Shown here in pieces: positions 7,913-17,042 of a DNA stretch of 64,000 nt. Position 1 is the first letter of the stretch, and each line of letters opens with the position of its first letter. Both the position numbers and the translations under genes were made by a program. The notes under the pieces are model-generated. The model saw only the letters and a program-made list of their open reading frames with translations, did not search any database and had not been told where the DNA came from. This DNA is from Crocinitomix sp044361315 (GTDB taxonomy: Bacteria > Bacteroidota > Bacteroidia > Flavobacteriales_D > Crocinitomicaceae), in the NCBI GenBank assembly GCA_044361315.1, contig JBIKJA010000001.1:62001-126000 (forward strand), given 5' to 3'.

Positions 7913-9451
7913 TTATTGAGAAACAACCAATTTTTGTCTCACTTTTGCTCCTTCTTGCTCCAATTCGATGAAATAAGTACCCCTACTTAAAGTTGAGAGA
8001 TCCAAGGTATTTACCCCAATTTGACCGACTTGTCTAAGTACTTTTTTTCCTTGTAAATCGACTACTAAAATCTCATTTGATTCGTCTAATTTGATAGAAA
8101 CGAAATCATTTGCAGGATTCGGGTAAATTGAAAGTTTTGTCAGCTCATTTCCATCGACATTAAATAAAACATAACCCTCTGGTAAACTTGGCGGTGTTGC
8201 TGGAGACCATGAAGTATACGATCCAGCAAACCATTCGCCGTTCTCCATTTCACGGCTAATTCCTTCGTTGAGTTCCCATCCACCAACATTGGTTGCGCTC
8301 CACGTTGACCAATAATAAGGCGCTCCACCAATTCCTAATTCACTCGTGACATCAAAGGCTGCATCATTTAAATAACCACCACTGAGATTAAAACTTAGCC
8401 CCAGTTCATCGACGAGCGCTAATTCTGTCATCACCTCTTCTGCGGTAATGGATACACCTTCAAAATTATACCCAAACGCATACGATGAACCTGTTGCCCA
8501 TTCATTAAAATCCAACACCAAATAAACGGTGTTTGGCCCTGTGCCGAAAAATGAAAGAACGGGATAAAAAGCTGCCGAATCTATTGCGGAAATTGGATAA
8601 AATGGTCTGCGTGGAGTCCATTCGGCATACGAACATCCAAACCAATCCCCATCATTTACCTCAGTTGATAAACCTGCATTCATCGTCCAATTGGATAAAT
8701 TTGTACCACTCCATGTTGCCCAATAATTAGGATCTCCTGCCAAACCTTTCAAATCATTAAAAAAGATGTCATTCAAAAAACCATCCGCATTAATGGACAA
8801 ATTAACATCTGCCGCATCGATTGCAGCTAACATTTCTGCACCGTCGGTGGTTCCATCAAAACGATAACCCCACGCATACGAAATGGCTTCACCAGCGGCA
8901 TCGGTCACAAAATCAACCACAAAAATGGCCGAATTTGCTCCTTCTCCTACCCAAAAACTTACTTGATCAGTGGTATAAAAATCAGATTCATAGGCTGGTA
9001 ATGGTTCGCCAGGAACGATGGCAGGATCGAAGTCGGTGTATGAACATCCAAACCATTCGCCATTTTCCAAAATTTCGGGCAAACCAGCGTTCATTTCCCA
9101 ATCGGTGAATTCAGTTCGTGACCAAGTTCCCCAATAATTTGGATCGCCGCCAATTCCACTGTGGGCGTTATAGGCGATATCATTTAAAAATCCACCTCCC
9201 GTAGAAATCGAAAGTTGTGCTTCGTCCAAGTCCAACGCCGCTAAGGCATCACCGCCAGTGACCATATCAGCGGCATCAAAAACAAAGCCCCAAGCATAAC
9301 TTGAATCTTCTGTGCCATCCAAAAAATCAATGACGATAATAGCAGTGTCTGGACCTGCGCCGACATAATAAATTACGTCGTTTTGTGTGAATTGGGCTTT
9401 CCCCAAAACCGTTGTGAGCAAGAGTGCTCCTGTGAGTATTATTTTCCTCAT
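7913..9451 (-). CDS. Triple-repeat T9SS-secreted protein, riboswitch-controlled
   Basis: A 512-residue protein with signal peptide (cleaved about VLGKAQ), three homologous domains of about 120-130 residues (roughly 22-150, 160-285, 295-415) and a C-terminal T9SS type A sorting domain (LSIYPNPANDFVSI onward). Each repeat shows the same marks: SYAWG or SYAFG, then GGFLND or GYLNDAAF, then PNYWGTWS or APYYWSTWS, then a WxxNxG step and GEWFGCSY or GEWFAGSY. The family is unrecognised by me. As the first gene behind a cobalamin riboswitch and in front of btuB, a surface corrinoid-binding or corrinoid-scavenging role is the natural hypothesis; the aromatic-rich repeats could be ligand-binding modules. 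The ATG at 9451 is preceded by a 120-base leader after the riboswitch. Confidence 0.85.
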   Translation of the reverse strand: MRKIILTGALLLTTVLGKAQFTQNDVIYYVGAGPDTAIIVIDFLDGTEDSSYAWGFVFDAADMVTGGDALAALDLDEAQLSISTGGGFLNDIAYNAHSGIGGDPNYWGTWSRTEFTDWEMNAGLPEILENGEWFGCSYTDFDPAIVPGEPLPAYESDFYTTDQVSFWVGEGANSAIFVVDFVTDAAGEAISYAWGYRFDGTTDGAEMLAAIDAADVNLSINADGFLNDIFFNDLKGLAGDPNYWATWSGTNLSNWTMNAGLSTEVNDGDWFGCSYAEWTPRRPFYPISAIDSAAFYPVLSFFGTGPNTVYLVLDFNEWATGSSYAFGYNFEGVSITAEEVMTELALVDELGLSFNLSGGYLNDAAFDVTSELGIGGAPYYWSTWSATNVGGWELNEGISREMENGEWFAGSYTSWSPATPPSLPEGYVLFNVDGNELTKLSIYPNPANDFVSIKLDESNEILVVDLQGKKVLRQVGQIGVNTLDLSTLSRGTYFIELEQEGAKVRQKLVVSQ

Positions 9452-9571
9452 CCTTTTTCATTTTTGCCTCATTGAAGGGCTGTGAATAAAAAGGAATAGA
9501 AACGAAGGATAAGTACATGAAAAACATGCCCTAAACTTTGCCTTTATCCCGAAAGCGTTGTTTTTTTGAGC

Positions 9572-9765
9572 GATGGCAGGTCTTCTGACTTACTCCATAC
9601 TTTAGCGCCCTTCCCATTTGACTCGTTCAAACAGTGGTTTTGCGCACAAGCTTAGAAGCTCACAGCTGCGGGAACAGTTCAAGAATCCTTGTTTTGAACA
9701 ACAAGTCACTTGATTCCCATTTTAATTCTATTCCAAAAATTAGTGGAATTGAAACCAAAACTCGG
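9572..9765 (-). ncRNA. Cobalamin riboswitch
   Basis: Read on the minus strand, the region has all the conserved blocks of the AdoCbl-type riboswitch in order: an ATTAAAATGGGAATCAAGTG block, CTGTTCCCGCAGCTGTGA (B12-box-like core), ACCACTG, AAATGGGAAGG, and the 3' closing AGTCAGAAGACCTGCC. A TATCTTTG promoter box ends three bases upstream. The aptamer precedes the triple-repeat gene/btuB operon by about 120 bases. No strong intrinsic terminator follows, so control by occlusion of the ribosome site is more likely than transcription termination (inference). Expression should drop when cobalamin is plentiful. Confidence 0.93.
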
Positions 9766-9767
9766 TA

Positions 9768-9775
9768 CAAAGATA
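9768..9775 (-). promoter_or_regulatory. -7 promoter box TATCTTTG for the riboswitch operon
   Basis: On the minus strand TATCTTTG fits the Bacteroidota -7 consensus TAnnTTTG and would start transcription right at the beginning of the cobalamin aptamer. The -33 region is AT-rich without a clear TTG. Confidence 0.55.
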
Positions 9776-9996
9776 GAATTTTTTTGGGAAATGGAAGAAA
9801 AATTGAAATGAGGTGCTAATTGCTTAGGGGGTGGGGATTTTGGATATTCGAAATTAACGTTTTGACACATTCAACAAATCTTTCGATTTTTGTAAAATTT
9901 GGGATTTGGAATCCGTGGTAAATTCACTTTTATTCGAATTTTCCATAATTGCATTTCTTTAAAAAAACTTAAAACCAAATTCCCACTTTATTTTTT

Positions 9997-10932
9997 TCAC
10001 TCTCCCCCATAAATAGAAATTTCCTTGACCCCATCACTGGTTCGTTTGGCGCGGTACATGCCTTCGGTGTTAAATGGCATAGCAATTTCTCCAAATTGAT
10101 TAATGGCGATTAATCCTCCATCACCTCCTAAACGAAGCACTCTTTTATGAATGACTTCCGATGCTGCGGCTTCAAGCGATAAATTTTTATGTTCGATCAG
10201 ACAGGCTACATCATACGCCACAACGCCACGAATAAAATATTCTCCGCTTCCAGTGCACGAAATGGCGCAGGTCTCATTATTTGCATAATTGCCGGCACCA
10301 ATCATTGGGCTATCGCCTACTCTTCCATATTTTTTATTAGTCATTCCTCCTGTAGAAGTTGCGGCGGCGATATTTCCATTTTGATCACAGGCCACTGCAC
10401 CTACTGTTCCAAATTTTGAATCTTTCTTTATGGCGTGATCTAATTGAAAAGTGTCCGATTCTTTAATTTCTTGCCACTGTTGGTAGCGAAAATCATCGTG
10501 GAAATAAGCAGGCGATTCTGTGGCGTGATTGTGTTGTTTTGCGAAAATCATCGCACCTTCGCCAGCCATAAAAACATGTTCGCTTTTGTCCATGACATCT
10601 CTCGCCAAGGAAACTGGATTTTTAATGCCTGTAATTAACGAAACCGCTCCTGCCTTCAAGGTCTTTCCATCCATGATGGAGGCATCCATTTCGTGCGATC
10701 CGACAGCGGTAAAAACACTCCCTTTTCCTGCATTAAACAAAGGCGAATCTTCGAGACAACAAACTGCTTTTTGCACGGCATCCAAGGCTGTTCCGCCATT
10801 TTCTAAAATTTCATATCCGGCATTTAAAGCGATTTCCAAGGCTGTTTTATAAGCCAATTCCTTTTCTGGGGTCATCATTCCTTTTAAAAGGGTGCCAGCA
10901 CCACCGTGAATAGCTATTGCGATTTTTCTCAT
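9997..10932 (-). CDS. iaaA: Isoaspartyl peptidase / plant-type L-asparaginase
   Basis: A 311-residue Ntn-hydrolase. The autoprocessing site is the GTVGAVA motif with the nucleophile Thr at residue 176, and the substrate loop TSTGGMTNKKYGRVGDSP follows, as in IaaA/EcAIII enzymes that cleave isoaspartyl dipeptides and asparagine. The N-terminal AIAIHGGAGTL and NAGKGSVFT motifs are also family hallmarks. No signal peptide is seen, so it acts in the cytoplasm, recycling damaged-protein isoaspartyl peptides. It lies 4 bases downstream of the AAA+ ATPase gene, so the two are likely cotranscribed. Confidence 0.93.
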   Translation of the reverse strand: MRKIAIAIHGGAGTLLKGMMTPEKELAYKTALEIALNAGYEILENGGTALDAVQKAVCCLEDSPLFNAGKGSVFTAVGSHEMDASIMDGKTLKAGAVSLITGIKNPVSLARDVMDKSEHVFMAGEGAMIFAKQHNHATESPAYFHDDFRYQQWQEIKESDTFQLDHAIKKDSKFGTVGAVACDQNGNIAAATSTGGMTNKKYGRVGDSPMIGAGNYANNETCAISCTGSGEYFIRGVVAYDVACLIEHKNLSLEAAASEVIHKRVLRLGGDGGLIAINQFGEIAMPFNTEGMYRAKRTSDGVKEISIYGGE

Positions 10933-10936
10933 TATT

Positions 10937-11650
10937 CTAAATTTTTTGGGTTGTTTTTTGTTTTTCTGCTTGGATAATTTTTTCTTTTACTTTTTCAAAT
11001 ACCCAATTTTTTGCCTCGGCAAAGGAAACCTCATAGATCCGTTCAAATTGGGTGAATTCGGTTGGATACTTTTCCAATAACTTAGTATAATACTGATCTA
11101 AAACTGGTTTTGGAGGATTTCCAAATTCTAATTTAAGATCAAATCGGCGGAGCAAGGCTTCATCGATTAATTGCACTTGGTTGGTGGCTGCAATCAAAAC
11201 TGCGTCTTTCGGAAAATCATCGATTAATTGAAGGATGGTGTTGACCACCCGTTTCATCTCACTCGCATCTTGATTGTCATAATCGCGCATACTTCCCAAC
11301 GAATCAAATTCATCGAAAAAAAGCACCGCCTTTCTGTTTTGCACGGTTTTGAAGAGTTCAGAAATATTTTTTGCCGTCTCCCCCAATTTCGAAGAAACTA
11401 TTGAACTAAGGTTGACAATGTATATTTTTTTATTCAACCGATGGGCAATTGCTTTTGCCGTCATTGTTTTACCACAACCCGTTTTGCCGTATAAAAACAA
11501 CTTATTGGCTAGGGGAAGATTATATTTTTCAAGCGCTTCTGAATGTTCGTATTCGTCTAAAAATCGGTTGATTTGAGCAGAAAGTTTATCATCAAAAATA
11601 ACATCAGCTAAATCTGCCTGTGCTTGATTAATTAAATATAAACTCTCCAT
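10937..11650 (-). CDS. AAA+ family ATPase
   Basis: A 237-residue stand-alone AAA+ module: Walker A GKTGCGKT at residues 55-62, Walker B LFFDEFD at about 110-116, sensor-1 IAATNQ around 153-158 and an ALLRRFD arginine-finger-type motif at 165-171, as in the FtsH/Spastin-like clade. There is no protease or other added domain, only a short N-terminal helix and a C-terminal helical lid. It should be a cytoplasmic remodelling ATPase; its client is unknown. Neighbours are an isoaspartyl peptidase (4 bases downstream) and an HAD phosphatase (32 bases upstream), suggesting one transcript. Confidence 0.85.
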   Translation of the reverse strand: MESLYLINQAQADLADVIFDDKLSAQINRFLDEYEHSEALEKYNLPLANKLFLYGKTGCGKTMTAKAIAHRLNKKIYIVNLSSIVSSKLGETAKNISELFKTVQNRKAVLFFDEFDSLGSMRDYDNQDASEMKRVVNTILQLIDDFPKDAVLIAATNQVQLIDEALLRRFDLKLEFGNPPKPVLDQYYTKLLEKYPTEFTQFERIYEVSFAEAKNWVFEKVKEKIIQAEKQKTTQKI

Positions 11651-11681
11651 AAATTGGCTTTAAATGTTAATTACTAAAATC

Positions 11682-12323
11682 TTAAATTTCATCGAGTCGA
11701 ATGTCTAACAAAGAATCTTTTTGAAGATCTGCGATAATTAATCTTGGATCCACTTGATGCGATTTTTCTGGTATGGCGATTACGGTCATTCGAGCGGCTT
11801 TTGCGGCTAAAATGCCATTAAAAGAATCCTCAATCACCAAACATTCAATAGGATCAACTCCCAATTTGTCGGCGCAGGTGAGAAAAACTGCGGGGTGTGG
11901 TTTCCCAAACCGTTCATATTCGGCCGACTGCATAACATCAAAAAAGGATCGGATGTTTAATTTATCCACCACGGCTTCGATGATTCGTTGATACGAAGAA
12001 GTGGCCAAGCCAATTTTATACCCTGCCTCCTTAAATTCGGTTAGTTTTTCTGTGACGCCCAAAAGTTCCTTTCCTTGCAGGTTGATCTCACGAATTAAAA
12101 TATCAACAATATCGGTTTCAACTTCAAGAATGGTTTTGTTGGTCCACCCTACTTTCTTGTACCACAATTCAACTACTTGATCAATGCGCAACCCAACGGT
12201 TTCTTCACAATCGGTGTAGGTAAGATTGAGGCCCACTTTTGCAAAAGCTTCCACTTCAGCTATTTTCCAAAGCGGCTCAGAATCGATCAAAACGCCGTCC
12301 ATGTCAAAAATAATTGCTTGCAT
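11682..12323 (-). CDS. HAD-superfamily sugar-phosphatase (HxpB / beta-PGM-like)
   Basis: A 213-residue HAD subfamily IA hydrolase with motif I FDMDGVLIDSEPLW (nucleophile Asp7, acid Asp9), motif II ATSS at about 107-110, motif III Lys141 in GKPHPAVF and motif IV IEDSFNG (Asp166). An alpha-helical cap sits between residues 15 and 80. The DSEPLWK sequence and length are close to hexitol/2-deoxyglucose-6-phosphate phosphatases such as HxpB (YniC), so a small sugar phosphate is the likely substrate; beta-phosphoglucomutase activity cannot be excluded. Confidence 0.85.
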   Translation of the reverse strand: MQAIIFDMDGVLIDSEPLWKIAEVEAFAKVGLNLTYTDCEETVGLRIDQVVELWYKKVGWTNKTILEVETDIVDILIREINLQGKELLGVTEKLTEFKEAGYKIGLATSSYQRIIEAVVDKLNIRSFFDVMQSAEYERFGKPHPAVFLTCADKLGVDPIECLVIEDSFNGILAAKAARMTVIAIPEKSHQVDPRLIIADLQKDSLLDIRLDEI

Positions 12324-12356
12324 TTTTATGAGTTTATTTTTGAATGGTAATTAATT

Positions 12357-13961
12357 TTATTTTTTCGTTTTTTCTTCTGCTGATAAAACGGCGTTGTAGA
12401 CATTCACAATTCCTGCAGTGACACATAATTGATCAAAAGTAACTTGTTTTGCAGGATCGCCAGGCAACGGTGTTGTGAGGTCTTCTGTTTTTTGCACCGA
12501 TTCTAAAATAATTTCTCGAATCTGAAACATGGTCAATTCAGGATAATACGATTTTAACAAAGCCGCCACACCTGCCACCATTGGTCCCGCCATTGAAGTT
12601 CCTGCAAACACATCATATTCACTTTGTGGAACGGTTGAAAAAATGTCGTGACCTGGTGCAAATACATCCACCATTTCATTTCCATAATTAGAGAAATCGG
12701 CAGCTAAACCATCTTGCATAATGTAGCCACCTTTTACTTTCGCTTTTTTAAATCGTGTCGAAGCGCCAACTTCAATCCAATTGGTAAATTTTGAGTTCAT
12801 TGATTTGTATTGAGGGCGAGGATAATTCTCGGCTCCGTCAGTATCCAGTCCTTCGTTTCCAGCAGCGTGAACCAATAAAACACCTTTTTCTTCGGCATAT
12901 CTCACTGCATCAATTACCAATTGTTGATCCGACGAATAACCTTTTCCAAAACTCATATTAATCACTTGTGCCCCATTATCAACTGCGTAACGTATTGCTA
13001 GAGCAACGTCTTTATCCCATTCATCCCCATTTGGCACTGCTCTAAGAGACATGATTAAGATATTATCTGCCACTCCATCATTTCCGATTCCGTTATTTCG
13101 CAAAGCACCAATAATTCCAGCACAATGGGTACCATGACTAGCGTCTGGACCTTCTACGTTATTATTTCCATACCCACGATCGTTGATGTCTGAAGTATTA
13201 TCACCAATAATTTCTCCTCTCGGATCGATGTCTGGGTTGTAATTAAAGTCCAATTTGTCTTGGTAATATTTCAACATTTCTAAATAACCCGCATAATCCA
13301 AACCAAATCCTGATAAACGAATCATTTGTTCGGCCGATTCGCCAAGTTCAGGATCTTTTTTAATTTTTTTCAATTGAGCCAAGGTATAATCCCCTCCAAA
13401 ATGAGCTCTTAAGTTTTTGTCCGATTCTGTTAAGACTTCTGTGGTTTCTTTTAAATCTTCAAGTTCTTTTTTTGCACCAAATCGCTCCAATACAACCTTT
13501 TCTTTCATTTCTTTATAGGTTGCATAATTTTCTTTTTCTTCGGCTGTTAAATCGCTGTAAACACGTCCTTCATATGTTTTTCGCCACTTAGCATACAAAC
13601 GAGTTACTTCTAATTGAACATCGTTTATGTTCTCTCCTTCGGAATTTCCTAGAAAATTCCATCCATTCACATCATCAATGTATCCGTTTGCGTCATCATC
13701 GATTCCATTGTTTGGAATTTCATTTGTATTTAGCCAAATACGGCCTTTTAAATCTTCATGTTCAATGTCAACGCCTGAATCTATTACAGCAACTACAACA
13801 GCATTGGACTTTTTCCCAATTAGTACTTTTGCATAAGCGACATCAGTGCTCATACCATATTTAGTACCATTATACCAATTTTTAACTCCTTTATCTAATT
13901 GCTGTGCGCTACTGGTTGATGCAAACAACATCACCATTGCAAAATAACTAATCCTTTTCAT
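12357..13961 (-). CDS. Secreted subtilisin-like S8 serine peptidase
   Basis: A 534-residue subtilase with signal peptide (about 1-19). The catalytic triad is visible: Asp61 in VAVIDSGVD, His276 in SHGTHCAGI and Ser456 in GTSMAGPMVAGVAALL, with oxyanion Asn369 in AAGNEG. Between Asp and His there is a roughly 215-residue insertion, mostly charged helix (about 120-235), much longer than in classical subtilisins. This layout is typical of a Bacteroidota S8 subgroup. No T9SS domain is present, so it is probably periplasmic or released by another route. Its start overlaps the end of the upstream gene by 14 bases, implying translational coupling. Confidence 0.92.
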   Translation of the reverse strand: MKRISYFAMVMLFASTSSAQQLDKGVKNWYNGTKYGMSTDVAYAKVLIGKKSNAVVVAVIDSGVDIEHEDLKGRIWLNTNEIPNNGIDDDANGYIDDVNGWNFLGNSEGENINDVQLEVTRLYAKWRKTYEGRVYSDLTAEEKENYATYKEMKEKVVLERFGAKKELEDLKETTEVLTESDKNLRAHFGGDYTLAQLKKIKKDPELGESAEQMIRLSGFGLDYAGYLEMLKYYQDKLDFNYNPDIDPRGEIIGDNTSDINDRGYGNNNVEGPDASHGTHCAGIIGALRNNGIGNDGVADNILIMSLRAVPNGDEWDKDVALAIRYAVDNGAQVINMSFGKGYSSDQQLVIDAVRYAEEKGVLLVHAAGNEGLDTDGAENYPRPQYKSMNSKFTNWIEVGASTRFKKAKVKGGYIMQDGLAADFSNYGNEMVDVFAPGHDIFSTVPQSEYDVFAGTSMAGPMVAGVAALLKSYYPELTMFQIREIILESVQKTEDLTTPLPGDPAKQVTFDQLCVTAGIVNVYNAVLSAEEKTKK

Positions 13962-14832
13962 CCGTTTTTTTTAAGTTAAACGTCAATTCATATAAATTTC
14001 CACCTCCAAAACCCATCTTGTATTCATCGGTCATATAAAGGTTGTTTTTCTCTCCAAAACATATTGCTTCACGCTGTTTTACAAGTGGTAAGGCAATTGA
14101 ATGAATGTTTGCTTTCCAAAATTTACTATTGTCAAAGTTAGTCAAAATAAATAATTTTGAGTAGGTCAACAAGACAATCACTTGTCCGTTGGCGTTACTT
14201 GCGGCGCTTGTTACCGAACAAAATTGCCAACCGAGATCACACAAAAAAACACTTCCTTGATATTTTGCTGTATGATTGCCTTTTTTTGCTGGGAGTTCGT
14301 AAATCCTACTTTCGCCGGTGAATGGTTTGGTACGACATTTTGTAAATAGAAAAATTTTATCCCCATGGCATATAAACCCTTCACAATCATAATTTAATTC
14401 GCTTGGCTTTGGCGGATACTTATTTTGATCTTCGTATGTAAATGAAATTTTTTCTGGCAAAACTTCTTTTTGATCGATAAAATTTTGTGGCAAGATATAA
14501 ATTGAACATTCTTTTCGCTCGTTGTCATTATTCCCAAAATCACCAATAAAAACGCGCCCTTTATGGTCTTGGGTGATATCTTCCCAGTCTCGATTTTTTG
14601 TGTCTAAGATTTCGATTTTTTTTACCAATTCACCTTTTAAATTCAGGACAAATAATTCGCTTGGATTTCCGCCGTCGTTATGCGATAAGAGATACTTGTT
14701 TTGATAATAGATCAAACCCGAAGTTTCTTTTAGTTCGGCTGGCAAACTGCCAATTTTTTTTTGCTCCACTTGACCATGCGCCGAATTAATAAACAAACAA
14801 AACAAGAAAATATGTGCAATACTCCGAACCAT
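13948..14832 (-). CDS. Secreted propeller-like protein of unknown function
   Basis: A 294-residue protein with a signal peptide (about 1-20, ending SAHGQ). It carries repeated blade-like strands with SHNDGGNPSELFVLNL, WEDITQDHKGRVFIGDFGNN, DCEGFICHGDKIFLFTK and ICFGEKNNLYMTDE, similar to secreted esterase-like or SdiA-regulated-type propellers in Bacteroidota. No catalytic motif or T9SS tail is seen. The gene overlaps the subtilisin gene by 14 bases and is transcribed first, so the two products probably act together in the envelope; a role as partner or inhibitor of the peptidase is speculation. Confidence 0.75.
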   Translation of the reverse strand: MVRSIAHIFLFCLFINSAHGQVEQKKIGSLPAELKETSGLIYYQNKYLLSHNDGGNPSELFVLNLKGELVKKIEILDTKNRDWEDITQDHKGRVFIGDFGNNDNERKECSIYILPQNFIDQKEVLPEKISFTYEDQNKYPPKPSELNYDCEGFICHGDKIFLFTKCRTKPFTGESRIYELPAKKGNHTAKYQGSVFLCDLGWQFCSVTSAASNANGQVIVLLTYSKLFILTNFDNSKFWKANIHSIALPLVKQREAICFGEKNNLYMTDEYKMGFGGGNLYELTFNLKKTDEKD

Positions 14833-14965
14833 TTTTACGTCGTTGCTAAATTAATTTAAATGTTTTGATAAACGGAATTAAAAGACATTATAATCAACTG
14901 TTGTACCAGAATATTGAACCAAAATTCAAACTAAATTATTGAATTTCGTGCCGCCTTGATTTATA

Positions 14966-16711
14966 TTAATGACTTACAACAGTTAATAACCTTGATGTAT
15001 TTAACGCATAACAAAAATAAATCCCTGGTAATAAATCATTTAAAACCAATTCATTTTCACTGATAATAGAACTATAAACTCGTCTACCCGTTATATCAAT
15101 AATTTCAACTAATCCAAGTGGATCACCACCAAGACTTTGAATGGTAAGATCACCAATGGACGGATTCGGAAAAATCGTGAGACCTGACTCATTTTCTCGA
15201 ATACCTATGTCCTCGAAGGTGTTTTGACATTGAATTTCCCAACCTGAATGATAATTAGAAAATGCTTCATTGTCATATTCGTTCATTGAATTTGGATAAC
15301 CAATCGGCGGCCAATTCGAATAATATTCATAATAAAAAGGCGATGTTTCGATGTATAAAGATGATTCGTTTAGATCATCCGTACCAGCTGGTTTTATCTC
15401 ACCTTTGTGATTATTTCCATAGAAAAAATGATCGCCCCCAGCGAATACATAAAGACCTAGCAGAAAACCTTCGTTAGTAATTTCATTGCCGATAAAATTT
15501 TGTCGATCTGATGGAGGAGCAGCGTTCATGAAAATTCCATATAACTCAGCCCTATTTCGAAAAAAAGTGTTGTATGGTCCATTAATCCCATGCGAATCAT
15601 CGATGACAATATTTTGACACGTATTTCCTTCAAATAAATTCGAATAGACATAATTGCCGTGTAAAACGATATCTCCTGCTGAATTTTCTGGAAGAGCTAC
15701 GTCTGTCCAATATGGATCTTGAGAATAATTATAACTAAACACATTACCATTTGCACCAGCTTGTAGAAGCATGGCATGCCGAAGATCTTTAAAATTGTTG
15801 TCTGTCACAAGTACCTCACCTGTGGCGAACTGACAAACAACGCCGTACGCCTTTCCTCCTCCTCCAAAATCATAGGCATTATGAAAATAACTCCCTTTGA
15901 CTTCACAATTGCTAGCGTATTGGAACCTAACATGTGAAAAATTACAATATTCACTCTCCACACACGAAATGGCGCAATTAACAGCATAATTGAAGCTTAT
16001 ATTCACAGTTTGCCCAACTGTTTCATCTATTCGCTTTACTTTTAAATCTTCGATCGTCACATTTTTTCGAGGATAAACCTCCTTGAGATGTGGTAAATTG
16101 TCGCTCAAATATGAACGCCGAAAGGGACTTTCAAACTCTAATTCAAAACCAGTAATCGCCTTTATTTGTAATATTTGGCCCGATTTACCAATCGCCCAAT
16201 CAGAAGTCACTAAAGCAGAATCATTATCAGAAATTAATACCCAATCACCAACATTAAAACTCGAGACATCCGACACCCAACAGGTATAGGCACCAGATTC
16301 AACCATTTCAGTTAAAGCAATTTCAATTGGATCAATTGTCCCTGTAATATCGATTAGATCCGTGGATGCCCCATCCAAATTAAACATTAAAATGGTTGAA
16401 TCTGCTCCTTTGCCAGCTATCCTACAATTATTTGGCAACTCTATATTTTCATCAAAGAAAAAAGTGCCTGCAGGAAAAATTAATTCAAATGTTTCACCAT
16501 CATGTTCACTAATTAAGGTGTTTATTAACTCGCTATTTGAAAAAACTCCATCTCCAATTCCTCCTTCTTCCTCGAAATATATTGTTAAAGAATAATCTGT
16601 TAAGGCTTCTTTTATGCCCGCTATTGACCAATCTGTTTTGCGCTCGACAGGCAGCACCTGAGACCAAGATGTGCCAGATAACAAGAGAAGGATTAAAATT
16701 GTATTTTTCAT
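14966..16711 (-). CDS. Secreted right-handed beta-helix protein with T9SS domain
   Basis: About 581 residues from the ATG at 16711, which begins directly with a signal peptide (MKNTILILLLLSGTSWSQ); an in-frame upstream ATG at 16774 would put 21 charged residues before it and is less likely. The N-terminal part has the pectate-lyase-superfamily opening (FPAGTFFFDENIELPNNCRI, then GKGADST). The middle is a parallel beta-helix with rungs rich in Asn ladders (NYAVNCAISCVESEYCNFSHV and following). The C-terminus is a T9SS type A sorting domain (LTIFPNPSIGDLTI). A polysaccharide lyase or binding function is plausible, but no catalytic residues could be assigned. Confidence 0.82.
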   Translation of the reverse strand: MKNTILILLLLSGTSWSQVLPVERKTDWSIAGIKEALTDYSLTIYFEEEGGIGDGVFSNSELINTLISEHDGETFELIFPAGTFFFDENIELPNNCRIAGKGADSTILMFNLDGASTDLIDITGTIDPIEIALTEMVESGAYTCWVSDVSSFNVGDWVLISDNDSALVTSDWAIGKSGQILQIKAITGFELEFESPFRRSYLSDNLPHLKEVYPRKNVTIEDLKVKRIDETVGQTVNISFNYAVNCAISCVESEYCNFSHVRFQYASNCEVKGSYFHNAYDFGGGGKAYGVVCQFATGEVLVTDNNFKDLRHAMLLQAGANGNVFSYNYSQDPYWTDVALPENSAGDIVLHGNYVYSNLFEGNTCQNIVIDDSHGINGPYNTFFRNRAELYGIFMNAAPPSDRQNFIGNEITNEGFLLGLYVFAGGDHFFYGNNHKGEIKPAGTDDLNESSLYIETSPFYYEYYSNWPPIGYPNSMNEYDNEAFSNYHSGWEIQCQNTFEDIGIRENESGLTIFPNPSIGDLTIQSLGGDPLGLVEIIDITGRRVYSSIISENELVLNDLLPGIYFCYALNTSRLLTVVSH

Positions 16712-17042
16712 AATTCCATGGTTTTGATAAAAATCCACTCCTTCAGTCAAACGACCATTCAAACAAAATTTCAATTAAAACTTATTGTGCTATTAAAATA
16801 GTTTTGCATAAAGCAGTTAAACAATTACTCGACTTTTTTACCACTCATATAAAGAACTATCCTTATTAAGGACAGAGATAATTCAAATATAGGTTTATTT
16901 TTGGTATTCGTATTAATTGGATTAAAATATTTTTTAGGGGTATTATTTTTTATCCTCGTATGCCTTCTTTCTGTGTAATAAAACTCAATCTATCTTCTTA
17001 CTATTTCATAATAACCCTTGTAATTCCGCCCCTTATACAAAA

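Noticed and set aside
8533..9108. Plus-strand frames opposite the triple-repeat gene
   Set aside because: Low-complexity His/Gln/Asn-rich translations typical of antisense shadows of a coding strand.
9634..9819. Plus-strand frame over the riboswitch
   Set aside because: The region is explained fully by the cobalamin riboswitch on the other strand.
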